Source of the DNA: a virus
Reading direction: 5' to 3' (one strand)
IMG/VR virus record: IMGVR_UViG_3300046311_000100
Location: 1 to 36,340 of that record
Length of the DNA: 36,340 bases
Shown: one piece after another, positions 14,644-20,274 of the stretch
Numbering within the stretch: position 1 is the first letter of the stretch
Layout of the letters: each line of letters opens with the position of its first letter
Position numbers and translations under genes: made by a program
Notes under the pieces: model-generated
The model's database searches: none
Told to the model about the DNA's origin: nothing
The model's input: the letters and a program-made list of their open reading frames with translations, nothing else

Positions 14644-15161
14644 TCTAATACCTCTATAGGTTTACATTCGTCATTAAGCCGATACCATTTATCAGCCTCA
14701 ATCCCGTTTTCTCCAACTTTTGAGGCAAATATTGAAACAATTATTCCGGCGTTGCGCCTGCGACCGACCAATACAATTGCGCCACTTTTACCCGCTTTTG
14801 CTTTAGAGCCCCAACCCAGCGCCGCAGCAACTGATTCAATTCCAGCGGTGGAGGCATCTGAACAATTTCCAGTAGTAGTAGCGTTTGAATAATCACCGGC
14901 AGTGGTGGCATTTGCACAATTTCCAGCGGTGGCGGCGTCCGCATAGTCACCGCTGGTTGTGGCATTTGCCTGATGCCCGGCGGTGGTGGCATTTGCCTGA
15001 TACCCGGCGGTGGTGGCATTTGCCTTATACCCAGCGGTAGCTGCATTTGCGTAGTTGCCATAGGTGGTTGCGTTTGACTTGGAGCGAGAGCTGGCGATAC
15101 TTACAGAGTCGGCAGTGCTTACGACAGTTTCTTTGTCGCGGGAAATGATGGCGTCACTCAT
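14640..15161 (-). CDS. 9-residue-repeat protein, copy 1 of 4 (9 units, distinct N-terminus)
   Basis: A 173-residue protein. Unlike the other copies it starts with a 30-residue unrelated charged/Ser-rich segment (MSDAIISRDKETVVSTADSV), then 9 units (for example ATTAGYQAN, ATTAGHQAN) and a 62-residue tail with GWGSKAKAGKSGAIVLVGRR ending in DECKPIEVLE. It is the first repeat gene in the operon and may represent the parental form, the later copies having lost or replaced the N-terminus. It follows the 52-residue gene with only 2 bases between the stop and its ATG. Function unknown. Confidence 0.75.
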   Translation of the reverse strand: MSDAIISRDKETVVSTADSVSIASSRSKSNATTYGNYANAATAGYKANATTAGYQANATTAGHQANATTSGDYADAATAGNCANATTAGDYSNATTTGNCSDASTAGIESVAAALGWGSKAKAGKSGAIVLVGRRRNAGIIVSIFASKVGENGIEADKWYRLNDECKPIEVLE

Positions 15162-15163
15162 GA

Positions 15164-15322
15164 TTAAGCGCCCACAGATTTATACGACTGCTTAGCAATA
15201 TTTGTCCACTGCTGGGCGCGCAATTGGCGCTTTTGTTGCAAGTCTTTAGTCAGCTTGGCTTGGGCTTGCTTTATAGCTTTCTGGGCTGCTGCGTTCAAAA
15301 AGTAGGCCGGTACTGTCTTCAT
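15164..15322 (-). CDS. 52-residue basic helical protein, first gene of the leftward operon
   Basis: Fifty-two codons starting MKTVPAYFLNAAAQKAIKQA, followed by a Lys/Gln-rich helix (KLTKDLQQKRQLRAQQWTN) and a short tail. The start has a strong ribosome binding site, AAAGGAG, 6 bases before ATG. It is the first gene after the leftward promoter. Basic, helical and single-domain, it might bind nucleic acid, but no family is recognised. An early regulatory or host-take-over function would fit its position; this is inference. Confidence 0.7.
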   Translation of the reverse strand: MKTVPAYFLNAAAQKAIKQAQAKLTKDLQQKRQLRAQQWTNIAKQSYKSVGA

Positions 15323-15453
15323 GATTAGCTCCTTTGGGTTAAAAAACTTTCGCTACAAAACGTCGGCGCTAGCACCTAAGACTGCTGGTCGCTCTGGTCG
15401 CCTTAGCCGGGTTGTTTGCGCTACCCGGAGTTTTTATTGTTTTGTTTGCGATG
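15323..15453 (-). promoter_or_regulatory. structured 5' leader of the leftward operon
   Basis: About 130 bases between the predicted start of transcription and the first ATG. On the minus strand it contains a 6-bp stem CCGGGT/ACCCGG, a direct repeat of GCGACCAG, a longer CTAAG/CTTAG pairing enclosing that repeat, and the palindrome GCTAGC. No T-run follows, so it is not an obvious terminator. A structured leader at this position could host an antitermination or translational control element; this is inference. Confidence 0.4.
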
Positions 15454-15458
15454 TGTTT

Positions 15459-15487
15459 AGTATATCGCCATTTTTGGCGTTTGTCAA
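15459..15487 (-). promoter_or_regulatory. strong sigma-70 leftward early promoter
   Basis: On the minus strand TTGACA (15482-15487) and TATACT (15459-15464) are separated by exactly 17 bases, an almost consensus sigma-70 promoter. It faces the 52-residue gene and the repeat cassette. The spacer holds the dyad described as the left operator, and a second dyad GTTTGTC/GACAAAC (15479-15485 and 15501-15507) covers the -35. Confidence 0.85.
15466..15479. promoter_or_regulatory. operator-like dyad in the leftward promoter spacer
   Basis: A 14-bp dyad, CGCCA-tttt-TGGCG on plus (CGCCAAAAATGGCG on minus), lies exactly between the -35 and -10. A near-identical dyad is found at 15940-15953, over the rightward regulator's -10 and start codon. 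Shared sequence and placement inside two divergent promoters argue for one common repressor or Cro-type protein. Binding is inferred. Confidence 0.65.
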
Positions 15488-15673
15488 GATATTTGTTTGG
15501 GACAAACCCTAATAGGTCAACAGGAGGTAGTGTCTCAGTTTGAAGTGCGCCCCTAAAAACACATTGATTTTGCTATGCTTGAGGGTATAAAGCGTAAAGA
15601 CATCAATCAAACTGCTTTTTCCATTGTGCAGCAAGCGACTGGAGAGGTCGAGTTGCCAGTCGCCGACCCAAAG

Positions 15674-15701
15674 AAAAAAGCCGCCCAAGAGTCCGGGCGG
15701 C
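15674..15701 (-). terminator. rho-independent terminator (minus strand)
   Basis: On the minus strand GCCGCCC, an 8-base loop, GGGCGGC and then TTTTTT form a GC-rich 7-bp stem followed by a T-run. It would stop leftward transcripts arriving from the P63C relic before they enter the leftward early promoter. The hairpin cuts into the coding match of the relic. Confidence 0.85.
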
Positions 15702-15900
15702 GTTAGCTCTAATGATGGCTTGACATGTCTCTATCAGCACTGATGCGTCATATCCATTAGCCTTAAATCCACCCGAAAGTTCATCATTTTGGCCGGAGCT
15801 AACCCCATGAAATATAAGGGGATTTTCAATTTTTGCCCTTAGTTCTGGCCCGACATATCCAGACATTTTGGGGCTCAAAATAAATCTAGGAAGTCGGCTT
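15699..15900 (-). pseudogene. relic of a P63C-domain phage gene
   Basis: A minus-strand frame open from 16046 to 15603 contains about 67 residues that resemble the P63C domain of phage proteins: SRLPRFILSPKMSGYVGPEL, then IENPLIF, and NGYDASVLIETCQAIIRANA. The family pattern is L-P-x-F-L, a downstream PIxF, and G-[YF]-x-A-x-x-L-x-x-[IV]-C-x-x-x-[LI]-x-A. Upstream residues look unrelated and overlap the promoter and coding region of the divergent HTH gene; downstream the match is cut by a terminator. I read it as a truncated remnant in the immunity-like region. P63C proteins are often linked to regulatory genes of temperate phages; the exact role is not settled. Confidence 0.5.
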
Positions 15901-15919
15901 CCGCCGAACAGGAAAAAGC

Positions 15920-15948
15920 TTGACAGTACCACAATCCTGCGCCAAAAT
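15920..15948 (+). promoter_or_regulatory. rightward promoter of the HTH gene, predicted leaderless transcript
   Basis: TTGACA at 15920-15925 and CAAAAT at 15943-15948 are separated by 17 bases. The expected transcription start falls on or next to the A of ATG 15955, and no good ribosome binding site precedes that ATG. The mRNA would therefore be leaderless, as for lambda cI from pRM. The -10 lies inside an operator-like dyad. Confidence 0.6.
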
Positions 15949-15955
15949 AGGCGCA
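15938..15955. promoter_or_regulatory. operator-like dyad over the HTH gene's -10 and start codon
   Basis: TGCGCC-aaaata-GGCGCA is a perfect 6-bp-arm dyad. Its inner 14 bp, CGCCAAAATAGGCG, differ from the left operator read on the minus strand (CGCCAAAAATGGCG) only in the order of two central bases. Binding here would block transcription of the HTH gene, giving autoregulation. Binding is inferred. Confidence 0.65.
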
Positions 15956-16140
15956 TGAACAACATTAACACCACAAAAATTTCACGTCTAATTGCTGAAA
16001 CTCCACTGGCAGAAATAGCCGCCGAATCTGGAATATCACTGCGCACGCTTCAACGTTTACGGCGCGACGGCTTGCGGGTTGGCTACGCAAATATGATGAA
16101 ACTGGCGGAGTGGTCTAGGGGTAGGCGATTAAAGCCTTAA
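15955..16140 (+). CDS. small helix-turn-helix regulator (Cro-like)
   Basis: A 61-residue protein. Residues 18-38 (LAEIAAESGISLRTLQRLRR) form a clear helix-turn-helix: EIAAESGIS as the first helix and turn, LRTLQRLRR as the recognition helix. An Arg/Lys-rich end RGRRLKP follows. ATG 15955 is chosen over an upstream ATG at 15868 because the upstream part overlaps the promoter and the P63C relic and looks non-coding. It is the natural candidate to bind the two CGCC-N6-GGCG dyads, one over its own promoter and one in the divergent promoter. Size and position fit a Cro-type regulator or a CII-like protein. No C-terminal cleavage domain is present, so it is not a CI-type repressor. Confidence 0.75.
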   Translation: MNNINTTKISRLIAETPLAEIAAESGISLRTLQRLRRDGLRVGYANMMKLAEWSRGRRLKP

Positions 16141-16193
16141 TTAGCCGTAAAAATTAAAAAATTTCAACTACAAACAAACCAAAAAGTAAAACA

Positions 16194-16388
16194 ATGAGCA
16201 TGAATAAAAAACATCACGCATTAAATGCAGCCGCCTACAGGGCTTATGCGGCCGCAAAACCAGCTAACGCAACAACTAGCCGAGTCATCGTAAATAGCAG
16301 CTCTACGGCGCCATACAAGCCATCCGACTGGGTGGTACGTGCTGGCGCTAACGATCATTTAGCTATTGCGTCAAAGGGTTTTGTGTGA
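16194..16388 (+). CDS. hypothetical small early protein
   Basis: A 64-residue protein, Ala/Asn-rich, starting MSMNKKHHALNAAAYRAYAA and ending HLAIASKGFV. A second ATG lies two codons in. The upstream sequence is A-rich without a good SD. Its stop overlaps the GTG start of the next gene (GTGTGA). No domain is recognised; it is supported by the operon geometry. Confidence 0.55.
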   Translation: MSMNKKHHALNAAAYRAYAAAKPANATTSRVIVNSSSTAPYKPSDWVVRAGANDHLAIASKGFV

Positions 16389-16603
16389 CCGACGGAGAAT
16401 CAAACCCAGTAACTTTGTACATTAAACGTGCGGGTGAACAAATGCAAGCTGCACTGGCTGATTACGAAGCCACTGGCTGTCTTTATGCGCGCAGCCAGGC
16501 TGACAAGTTCAGAATGGAAATTGAATGTGCTATTGCAGTTAGTAGTTTTTTGCAATTTCGCCGTATGGAAGTTGAGCGGGGTTTTGAAGGTTTTGCAGAA
16601 TGA
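16385..16603 (+). CDS. hypothetical small early protein
   Basis: A 72-residue helical protein with a GTG start overlapping the preceding stop; AAAGGG lies just upstream. The sequence (YIKRAGEQMQAALADYEATG, then FRMEIECAIAVSSFLQFRRM) suggests two amphipathic helices. It ends by ATGA overlap with the DUF1376 gene. No family recognised; a replication accessory role is possible from position only. Confidence 0.6.
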   Translation: MTDGESNPVTLYIKRAGEQMQAALADYEATGCLYARSQADKFRMEIECAIAVSSFLQFRRMEVERGFEGFAE

Positions 16604-17385
16604 ATTTCTACCCGCATCACATTGGCGACTTTAACAACGCAACGCGTCACTTAACACGTGTTGAACAGAGCGTGTACAGAGGAGCAATAGAACTGTATTA
16701 CGACACCGAATCTGTTTTAACACTTGATGTTACGAGGCTAGAAAAGCGTCTTTTGTGCGTCACGGTTGAGGAAAAAGAGGCTCTAAAAACTGTTTTGGAA
16801 GAGTTTTTCACTCTTACAAACGATGGATACGAGCACGAGAGATGTTCAAAAGAGATAGCAAAGTATCAAGCAAATACAGGGGCAAAAGCCCGGGCTGGCA
16901 TTGCAAGCGCAGCAAAGCGCAAACAGAATTCAACACGTGTTGAGCGCCCGTTCAACACGTGTGCAACTAACCAAGAACCAATAACCAATAACCAAGAACC
17001 AATAACCAAAAGAAAAGGAGCTAAAGCTCCCTTGTCGGCAGACGAGCTGCCAACGTGGATGCAATCGCTGGTAGACCTTTACCACGAAACATTGCCCGAA
17101 CTACCAGCGGTTCGAGTGATGGATGTTGCTCGAAGGCAGGCTTTGATTGATTTTCGAGACTGGGTTATGGCGTCAAAAAGACCCGACGGGAAACCGCGCG
17201 CTACCTGCGCTGATGAGTTTCTGATATGGACGCGTGATTACATGAGCCGCGCTCGAAACAACGATTTCATCATGGGTCGTGGGCCAAAGTCGCAGGATCA
17301 CAAAAACTGGCGCTGCTCGATTGAGTTTTTATTGTCGAGCAAGGGTGTGAAAAAAGTAGTTGAAGAAACATTGGAAACAGCATGA
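16600..17385 (+). CDS. DUF1376 replication-initiator-like protein
   Basis: A 261-residue protein. The N-terminal 100 residues match the DUF1376 (YdaU-like) pattern: MNFYPHHIGDFNNATRHLTR, then VYRGAIELYYDTE and the FFTLTNDGYEHERC strand pair, ending in a Lys/Ala helix. This domain is found in phage replication proteins placed before a helicase or helicase loader. The low-complexity linker (residues about 105-145) contains a duplicated NQEPITN encoded by exact 21-bp repeats and is a candidate origin, as in the O gene of lambda. The C-terminal domain (TWMQSLVDLYHETLPELPAV onward, with W-RD-Y) is likely DNA binding. Followed by DnaB with a 4-base overlap. Confidence 0.8.
   Translation: MNFYPHHIGDFNNATRHLTRVEQSVYRGAIELYYDTESVLTLDVTRLEKRLLCVTVEEKEALKTVLEEFFTLTNDGYEHERCSKEIAKYQANTGAKARAGIASAAKRKQNSTRVERPFNTCATNQEPITNNQEPITKRKGAKAPLSADELPTWMQSLVDLYHETLPELPAVRVMDVARRQALIDFRDWVMASKRPDGKPRATCADEFLIWTRDYMSRARNNDFIMGRGPKSQDHKNWRCSIEFLLSSKGVKKVVEETLETA
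16930..17030 (+). other. candidate replication origin with iterons inside the DUF1376 gene
   Basis: Within 100 bases there are a perfect 14-bp palindrome TCAACACGTGTTGA (16930-16943), a half-matching copy TCAACACGTGTGCA (16952-16965), an exact 21-bp tandem repeat beginning TAACCAAGAACC at 16968-16988 and 16989-17009, and a GGAGC-taaa-GCTCC hairpin at 17017-17030. A third copy of AACACGTGTT lies at 16653-16662 near the start of the gene. Iterons, an AT-rich tract and dyads in the linker of an initiator-like gene are the hallmarks of lambdoid origins. Origin activity is inferred. Confidence 0.55.
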
Positions 17386-18773
17386 ATGCAATGACCGAAT
17401 TGAAATACCTGCGCGTGCCGCCGCACAGCCTAGAAGGAGAATGCGCGGTACTTGGCGCATTGCTGCTCAACAGCCGCGCGTGGGATATTTGCGGCGATGT
17501 TTTGGTCGCAGATGATTTTTACCGCGCCGAAAACAAAATAATTTTTAAAGCCATCTCGGCGATGGCTCTAGCCAATAAATCGGTGGACGTAATCACCGTT
17601 TATGAGCGCCTGGAAGCGTTGGGTGAGATTGAGGCTTGTGGTGGCCTAGCGTACATCAATTCGCTGGCGCAGTACGTGCCAAGCGCCACAAATTTGCGTA
17701 GGTACAGTGAGATCGTCAGTGAACGCGCGTTAAGCAGAAAACTCGTTGCAGCTGGTGATGAAATTGCAACGCTAGGCTTTGACCAGGTCGAGACAATCGC
17801 CGACCGATTGGACAGGGCTACGGCTAGTTTGACCGCGCTGGTTGGCAGTGGCACTTCAAACGATTGGGTTGAAGTTAATTCCATGGTGGTTAATTTTCTC
17901 GACCAGGTTGAGCAAAAAGCCAGCGGCCAAATTCGGGACAAAGTAATACCCACCGGGCTGCGGGATTTGGACGAAATACTTGAAGGCGGATTTCGCCCCG
18001 GACAGCTTGTCATCATCGCTGCTAGGCCATCAATCGGGAAGTCTGCACTGGCCTTAAACTGCACAGTGCATTCATGCCTACAAGGAGTCAAGGAGGGTTT
18101 TTTCTCGCTAGAAATGCCCAAAGAAGAGTTGACGCAGCGCATCGTTTCCGGCCTGTCTCATGTTCACTTGTCAAAAATCCGCAAGGCCACCAACTTGCAG
18201 GATCACGACTGGCCGCGAATGATTGAAGCCATCGAGCAGATGCGCAATTTGCCGCTTTTCATCGCAGAGCAGGCCAGCCCTAACATAAACCAGATTCGCA
18301 GCAAGGCGCGTTTGTTGCTCCGCAAGCATGGCCTGGACAAGCTGACGATTGACTACATCGGCCTGACCAGTGGTACCAACTCCAAAGAGCCGCGACACCA
18401 GCAGTTAGGCGAAGTCACTAGGGGTTTGAAGGGTTTGGCCAAAGAGTTGAATATCCCAATTGTCGCGCTGGCACAGTTGAGTCGAGGCCTAGAGCAGCGC
18501 ACCAACGGCAGGCCGATGCTTTCTGATTTGAAAGACAGCGGAGACATCGAGCAGGACGCTGATGTGGTGATTTTTATTGACCGCCCGTACCACAACGACA
18601 ACACCCTGGGCGATTCATGGTCGCAATACGCGGAGTTGATTGTTGCTAAGCACCGCAACGGAAGAACTGGAAGTGTCAATGCTAGGTATGTTGGTTGCAA
18701 TGTGCAGTTTTTAGACTGGGACGGCGCGAAGCCAGAGAAATTTAACAGCAAAAGGGCCGGGGGCAATCTATGA
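17382..18773 (+). CDS. dnaB: replicative DNA helicase, DnaB family
   Basis: A 463-residue protein close to full DnaB length. The N-terminal domain (residues 10-110) has the DnaB opening PPHSLEGECAVLGALLLN. The C-terminal RecA-like domain begins TGLRDLDEILEGGFRPGQLV, with Walker A at 214-221 (ARPSIGKS, where Ser replaces the usual second Gly), then FSLEMPKEEL and a Walker B-like TIDYIGL. The SRGLEQR, DLKDSGDIEQDADVV and KHRNGRTG motifs of DnaB helicases follow. It unwinds DNA at the fork and is likely loaded by the DUF1376 protein encoded immediately upstream. The start overlaps the preceding stop by 4 bases. Confidence 0.95.
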   Translation: MNAMTELKYLRVPPHSLEGECAVLGALLLNSRAWDICGDVLVADDFYRAENKIIFKAISAMALANKSVDVITVYERLEALGEIEACGGLAYINSLAQYVPSATNLRRYSEIVSERALSRKLVAAGDEIATLGFDQVETIADRLDRATASLTALVGSGTSNDWVEVNSMVVNFLDQVEQKASGQIRDKVIPTGLRDLDEILEGGFRPGQLVIIAARPSIGKSALALNCTVHSCLQGVKEGFFSLEMPKEELTQRIVSGLSHVHLSKIRKATNLQDHDWPRMIEAIEQMRNLPLFIAEQASPNINQIRSKARLLLRKHGLDKLTIDYIGLTSGTNSKEPRHQQLGEVTRGLKGLAKELNIPIVALAQLSRGLEQRTNGRPMLSDLKDSGDIEQDADVVIFIDRPYHNDNTLGDSWSQYAELIVAKHRNGRTGSVNARYVGCNVQFLDWDGAKPEKFNSKRAGGNL

Positions 18774-18973
18774 ACCAAAAAAAAGCGCTTGAAAAAGGAT
18801 ATACGCACCACGGTGTCTACCGCTCGATTCCAGTTTGGTTGCGGTTTAATTTTGGCTTTGAGATTGCTGCCAAGTGGGCGCCACTAGAGCCACTATTGAA
18901 GATTCTTGTCAAAAAAAATATTCGCAGACCCGGCTCACATAACATCAGCATTGGGGGCGCAATTGCTAAATGA
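18770..18973 (+). CDS. hypothetical small basic protein
   Basis: A 67-residue basic protein starting on an ATGA overlap with dnaB: MNQKKALEKGYTHHGVYRSI, then WLRFNFGFEIAAKWAP and KILVKKNIRRPGS. Aromatic and Lys-rich, with no domain I recognise. A longer frame that overlaps its end (from 18906) is a shadow. It lies between helicase and a zinc-ribbon protein in an uninterrupted chain of overlapping genes. Confidence 0.6.
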   Translation: MNQKKALEKGYTHHGVYRSIPVWLRFNFGFEIAAKWAPLEPLLKILVKKNIRRPGSHNISIGGAIAK

Positions 18974-19236
18974 TATGCACAGATTGCCAAGCCGCTACTC
19001 AAACGCAATGGCTGTGGAAACAGTACAACAAGTTGCAATGCAAATATTGCGCCGCGCGATTCATTCAAAACCTGCCGCGCGTGGCGGTGAAATTGGACAA
19101 GCAGGAAGTGAAGACTGCAAGGCTGAATGTGCTTGGAGCGGCGATAGAGCACGGGCATTCGGAGCAGGAAATTCGAGCGTTGGCAGCATTAAAAGCTATG
19201 GCCGTGCAGCCAGTTCAAAAGAAGGGTAAAAAATGA
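18970..19236 (+). CDS. small zinc-ribbon protein
   Basis: An 88-residue protein with two CxxC pairs, Cys3/Cys6 (MICTDCQ) and Cys24/Cys27 (LQCKYCA), forming a zinc ribbon at the N-terminus. A helical, basic C-terminal half follows (KLDKQEVKTARLNVLGAAIE, ending PVQKKGKK). Likely nucleic acid binding. It starts on an ATGA overlap and ends overlapping the next ATG. No named family. Confidence 0.65.
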   Translation: MICTDCQAATQTQWLWKQYNKLQCKYCAARFIQNLPRVAVKLDKQEVKTARLNVLGAAIEHGHSEQEIRALAALKAMAVQPVQKKGKK

Positions 19237-19505
19237 AATTCACTTTGTACACGCTTCTACCAGAACAAAAGCTAATCGGCTCAGGCACTCTCTGTGTTGG
19301 CGAAAAAGAAAAAGACGCCCAGTTTTTTGAAGGTGATGCAGGACATAGCGACCGCGTTTTAGCCGAGTTGGAGAGAGTGCAGATTGCTTGGGCGGCAAAA
19401 GCCGGAATTAAGTTAACCGGAATGCAGCCCGCGCGCCTTGATAAAAAACTAGGCAAGCAGTACGCATATCAAGAATGGTTTTTAAGTTACTTGGCTGAAG
19501 GTTAA
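19233..19505 (+). CDS. hypothetical early protein
   Basis: A 90-residue protein of mixed alpha/beta character: MKFTLYTLLPEQKLIGSGTL at the start, a helix DRVLAELERVQIAWAAKAGI, and an end KQYAYQEWFLSYLAEG. No motif or family recognised. It is located just before RusA, separated from it by 3 bases, and overlaps the zinc-ribbon gene. A DNA-metabolism role is possible only from context. Confidence 0.6.
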   Translation: MKFTLYTLLPEQKLIGSGTLCVGEKEKDAQFFEGDAGHSDRVLAELERVQIAWAAKAGIKLTGMQPARLDKKLGKQYAYQEWFLSYLAEG

Positions 19506-19508
19506 AAA

Positions 19509-19895
19509 ATGAACGGTATTGAAATAAGTAAAGACACCATTGAACTTGTACTGCCCTGGCCTCCTAAGGATTTATCACCCAACGCACGGTCTCATTGGCG
19601 CAAAAAAGCACCAATTACCAAAGCCTATAAAGAGTCTTGCTGGGCGATTGCTAAAGAGTCCGGCATCACCGCCCCAGAAACAGATGGCCGCTTGCATTTG
19701 TGGATTGACTTTTACCCGCCTGACCGCCGCCATAGGGACGACGACAACATGATTGCAGCTTTTAAAGCTGGGCGTGACGGCGTGGCGCTGGCTTTGGGGG
19801 TTGACGACAAGCGTTTTATTTGTCACCCATATGTTAAAGACCAAATAGGCGGATACGTAAAAGTAAGAATTACGGCGGGGCCGCAACAACTATGA
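19509..19895 (+). CDS. rusA: RusA-like Holliday junction resolvase
   Basis: A 128-residue protein with the RusA signature: an N-terminal LPWPPKDLSPNARSHWRKK, the core strand IDFYPPDRRHRDDDNMIAAF with several Asp, and GRDGVALALGVDDKRF. Asp residues in DDDN and the later GVDD give the metal site. RusA dimers cut four-way junctions symmetrically, resolving recombination intermediates or concatemer branches before packaging. It is followed by the Ref-like HNH gene with a 4-base overlap. Length is standard for the family. Confidence 0.9.
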   Translation: MNGIEISKDTIELVLPWPPKDLSPNARSHWRKKAPITKAYKESCWAIAKESGITAPETDGRLHLWIDFYPPDRRHRDDDNMIAAFKAGRDGVALALGVDDKRFICHPYVKDQIGGYVKVRITAGPQQL

Positions 19896-20152
19896 AGCAG
19901 GCCGAAAAAGCATACCTTGACCGGGTCGCGCAACTTCCATGCGTTTTATGTGGCGCATTCGGCGTGCACATACATCACGCCCGCGAAGGGCAGGGCATGG
20001 CCCAGCGTGCACAACATTGGTTAGCTATTGCCCTTTGCCCAGACTGCCACACGGGAAGCGCCGGGATTCATGGAAACCGCAACCGCTTGAAGCTGCAAAA
20101 GGTTAACGAGGTTGACCTTTTGGCAAGAACCATTGAGGCGTTAAACACATGA
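19892..20152 (+). CDS. Ref-like HNH/zinc-finger recombination protein
   Basis: An 86-residue protein with Cys17/Cys20 (LPCVLCG), paired His in HIHHAREG, then LCPDCHTGSAGIHG with a second CxxC and further His. This matches the core of Ref-type (recombination enhancement, RecA-dependent) nucleases and related short phage zinc proteins. P1 Ref is larger, so this may be only the nuclease core. It overlaps rusA and the next small gene by 4 bases each. Nuclease activity is inferred from motifs. Confidence 0.7.
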   Translation: MKQAEKAYLDRVAQLPCVLCGAFGVHIHHAREGQGMAQRAQHWLAIALCPDCHTGSAGIHGNRNRLKLQKVNEVDLLARTIEALNT

Positions 20153-20274
20153 AACATAACGCCCACGTATTAAAGTGGTACAGGTGGCAAATTTGGCTGG
20201 CTGGTGAGGATGGCCGATTGATGGCGCAGACATTTTTGATTGACTGGCATAACCGAGAGTTGGAGCAGACTTGA
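20149..20274 (+). CDS. 41-residue small protein between Ref-like and NinB genes
   Basis: Forty-one codons: MKHNAHVLKWYRWQIWLAGE followed by DGRLMAQTFLIDWHNRELEQT. The ATG overlaps the preceding stop (ATGA) and the TGA overlaps the TTG start of the next gene. It is rich in Trp and His, with an amphipathic start. No family is recognised. The double overlap is the main evidence. Confidence 0.55.
   Translation: MKHNAHVLKWYRWQIWLAGEDGRLMAQTFLIDWHNRELEQT

Larger units (their letters stand above)
12820..15075 (-). repeat. 27-bp tandem coding repeats within four tandem paralogous genes
   Basis: Each of the four repeat genes contains an uninterrupted run of 27-bp units (17, 21, 13 and 9 going rightwards on the plus strand). 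Many units differ at only a few bases, and alternation of two unit types (AATAG and ATTTG) gives a secondary 54-bp period. The stretches around the gene junctions (about 13262-13380 and 14040-14160) are close to identical over the tail and start codons. This is a substrate for recombination, so unit and gene number may vary between isolates. Confidence 0.85.

Noticed and set aside
12716-14659. Long alternative-frame and antisense frames in the repeat cassette, with Met-Gln-Pro-Leu or Val-Ala-Phe-Ala repeats
   Set aside because: They are forced open by the 27-bp periodicity. The minus-strand frames with ATGA overlaps and a shared C-terminal tail explain the DNA.
12820-15075. CRISPR-like array
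   Set aside because: The 27-bp units are contiguous, coding and without unique spacers.
15868-15954. Longer start for the small HTH gene
   Set aside because: The extra 29 residues overlap the promoter and the P63C relic. ATG 15955 matches the predicted transcription start.
18906-19229. 107-codon frame overlapping the zinc-ribbon gene
   Set aside because: It covers two genes that are joined by ATGA overlaps, and it has no SD or recognisable motif.
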